This document shows positions 12,744 through 13,934 of a DNA stretch of 13,934 nucleotides, in pieces. Position numbers and translations under genes: made by a program. Location of the stretch: the NCBI GenBank assembly GCA_043820265.1, contig JBDREA010000110.1, forward strand, positions 1 to 13,934. The letters run 5' to 3'. The stretch is from JBDREA01 sp043820265. Lineage in GTDB: Archaea > Altiarchaeota > Altiarchaeia > IMC4 > JBDREA01. The stretch's first letter is position 1; each line of letters starts with the position of its first letter. The notes beneath the pieces are model-generated. The model did not search any database, had not been told where the DNA came from, and was given only the letters and a program-made list of their open reading frames with translations.

Positions 12744-13934
12744 TCATTTTGTCACGATTTCTGCTTGGTAGATGTCCCATCCGAAGCATTCTAGGTTTCC
12801 GTGTCGGATTCGCACGTCGATTTTTGGTTGAGTTAATGCTTCTTTTGGTAGGGGGATGCTCTCTTTTATCTTCCCCCTTGTGCCGTTCCCTTCTACCCGT
12901 TTGACGAACCGGTCGTTCACGATTACATCACCCGTCCTGCAGGCGCCCGCGTCAAGGACTGTGAGTGTTAGATTATTCGGTTGGTTTGTTTCGACTTTCA
13001 TGCTGAATTGTATCTCACCTCCTTGGAGATAGATGAAGTCTTTTCTGCTCTCATCGCATACCGCTGTGCAAAGAAAGTTGTGCTCTGCTTTTTCTCGTCT
13101 GTTATAATAGCCCATATTGAAAATATCTATTATCCTTGGGTTATCGGCTCCCTTTAAATTATCGGATACCCGCTTAGATTCGGAAATCAAGCATGGGCCA
13201 ATACATTCTTCCAATTTCAATGAATTATGTGAAATTGCCAAGTTTAAGTTTTCTAAAAAATTGTGCTCATTGTAGGTCTTCTTCTCTATTACCTCAATTT
13301 TCTCCAAGTTTTTATCCACCCACTTGGGGGCAAAACCTTCGTCGACATTCCATCTGTAAAGACCTTTGCCTCTAAAAGGAGTTAATTTACGCATCTCAAC
13401 GATTTCTTCTGCGTATTCCACTAACTCCCATTTGTGAGCTGGTTCCTTTGTTTCAATATCCAATCTAGCCAAAATTGGATCAGTTAATCCAAAACTGTTT
13501 ATGGCCTCCACATTGTATTCTCGGTAAGGGTCTCTTCCATGATAATATGGTTTAACATCTCTATAGAATCTGCCAACATTGTTTATCTGAAATTCGAGCA
13601 ATTCATTTGTAGGATTTATGTCCATTGTCTCCATCACAGTTTCTGTAAACCTATAGCATATCCTATCATGGATTAAGTTAACTCTCGTACAAGGAATCTC
13701 GGGCATTTCTAAAAATACGGGATGAGTATCGGATTGAGGTGGATAGCATAAAAAAACCGATGCTGAGACAATAATTCCAATAAGAGGAATCAACCTCATC
13801 GTATTTTTTTGAAATAATTTCATAAAAAAAGTTTCAATTATTCCAGAAAACGCACATACAGTTAATATTAGGGGAAATGCAAGAAATCGATAGTGTCTTG
13901 CATCTCCTCCAATTTTAATCACGTAAACTAGCAC
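12744..13934 (-). CDS. GT-C membrane glycosyltransferase, C-terminal part (N-terminus beyond window)
   Basis: The frame is open to the right edge, giving at least 396 residues; the GTG at the edge is not a credible start and several helices must lie outside. The visible part begins with KIGGDARHYRFLAFP (7-21), a conserved loop before a transmembrane helix. Two helices follow (about 17-38 and 47-64). A soluble region then carries FGLTDPILARL (148-158) and YAEEIVEMRK (174-183). GGDxxxxRF and GLxDPxxARL remind me of actinobacterial AftB-like arabinofuranosyltransferases and related lipid-sugar GT-C enzymes; that resemblance is recalled, not searched. The last 100 residues, with strands such as GEIQFSMKVET and TLTVLDAGA, look like a beta-sandwich, possibly carbohydrate-binding. 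I infer extracytoplasmic sugar transfer to a surface glycan. It is the most upstream gene of the glycan cluster. Confidence 0.72.
   Translation of the reverse strand: MLVYVIKIGGDARHYRFLAFPLILTVCAFSGIIETFFMKLFQKNTMRLIPLIGIIVSASVFLCYPPQSDTHPVFLEMPEIPCTRVNLIHDRICYRFTETVMETMDINPTNELLEFQINNVGRFYRDVKPYYHGRDPYREYNVEAINSFGLTDPILARLDIETKEPAHKWELVEYAEEIVEMRKLTPFRGKGLYRWNVDEGFAPKWVDKNLEKIEVIEKKTYNEHNFLENLNLAISHNSLKLEECIGPCLISESKRVSDNLKGADNPRIIDIFNMGYYNRREKAEHNFLCTAVCDESRKDFIYLQGGEIQFSMKVETNQPNNLTLTVLDAGACRTGDVIVNDRFVKRVEGNGTRGKIKESIPLPKEALTQPKIDVRIRHGNLECFGWDIYQAEIVTK

Noticed and set aside
1..13934. tRNA, rRNA, CRISPR array or prophage
   Set aside because: No gap outside genes is longer than about 180 bases, no regular repeat-spacer pattern or integrase is visible, and the one large spacer does not fold as a cloverleaf by eye.

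Overview
The window looks like chromosomal DNA from an uncultured archaeon. The pointers are a KaiC/RecA-like ATPase beside two seven-helix membrane proteins ending in DUF835 (a mainly archaeal domain), a HemK2/Mtq2-type release-factor methyltransferase, an agmatinase of the archaeal type, TATA-like boxes about 25 bases before start codons (leaderless transcripts), GGTG-type ribosome sites, and oligo-T terminators. I cannot fix the lineage. No rRNA, tRNA, CRISPR or insertion sequence is visible, and genes fill almost all the DNA.

Left part (1-3512). On the minus strand lie the N-terminal 371 residues of a secreted, calcium-loop FG-GAP beta-propeller protein that runs off the left edge, then a glutamine methyltransferase. 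Facing away from the methyltransferase, on the plus strand, is a membrane-anchored protein with a transglutaminase-like Cys-His core and C-terminal TPR-like helices.

Middle (3514-6707). A multi-pass GT-C-like membrane protein (minus) and an agmatinase plus an unrecognised 172-residue gene (plus) diverge from a 181-base spacer. The spacer holds a bidirectional TATA box, a 20-bp near-perfect inverted repeat, an 11-bp direct repeat and a possible 47-codon ORF.

Right part (6697-13934), all minus strand. Transcription runs from a surface-glycan cluster into a signalling cluster. The glycan genes are a GT-C glycosyltransferase (cut by the right edge), a hexapeptide O-acyltransferase, a polysaccharide deacetylase and a DPM1-like GT2. 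After two T-tracts come a KaiC-like ATPase and two tandem 7TM-DUF835 proteins.

Two genes in the right part are broken by single-site lesions. The deacetylase has one in-frame TAA exactly inside its catalytic domain. The upstream DUF835 protein has a one-base shift at a G4 tract; removing one G restores a 400-residue protein that matches the architecture and length of its 403-residue neighbour. The best candidate for an undescribed system is the ATPase plus paired 7TM-DUF835 receptors: DUF835 itself resembles a KaiC fold that has lost its P-loop, which suggests a membrane-tethered partner for the real ATPase.
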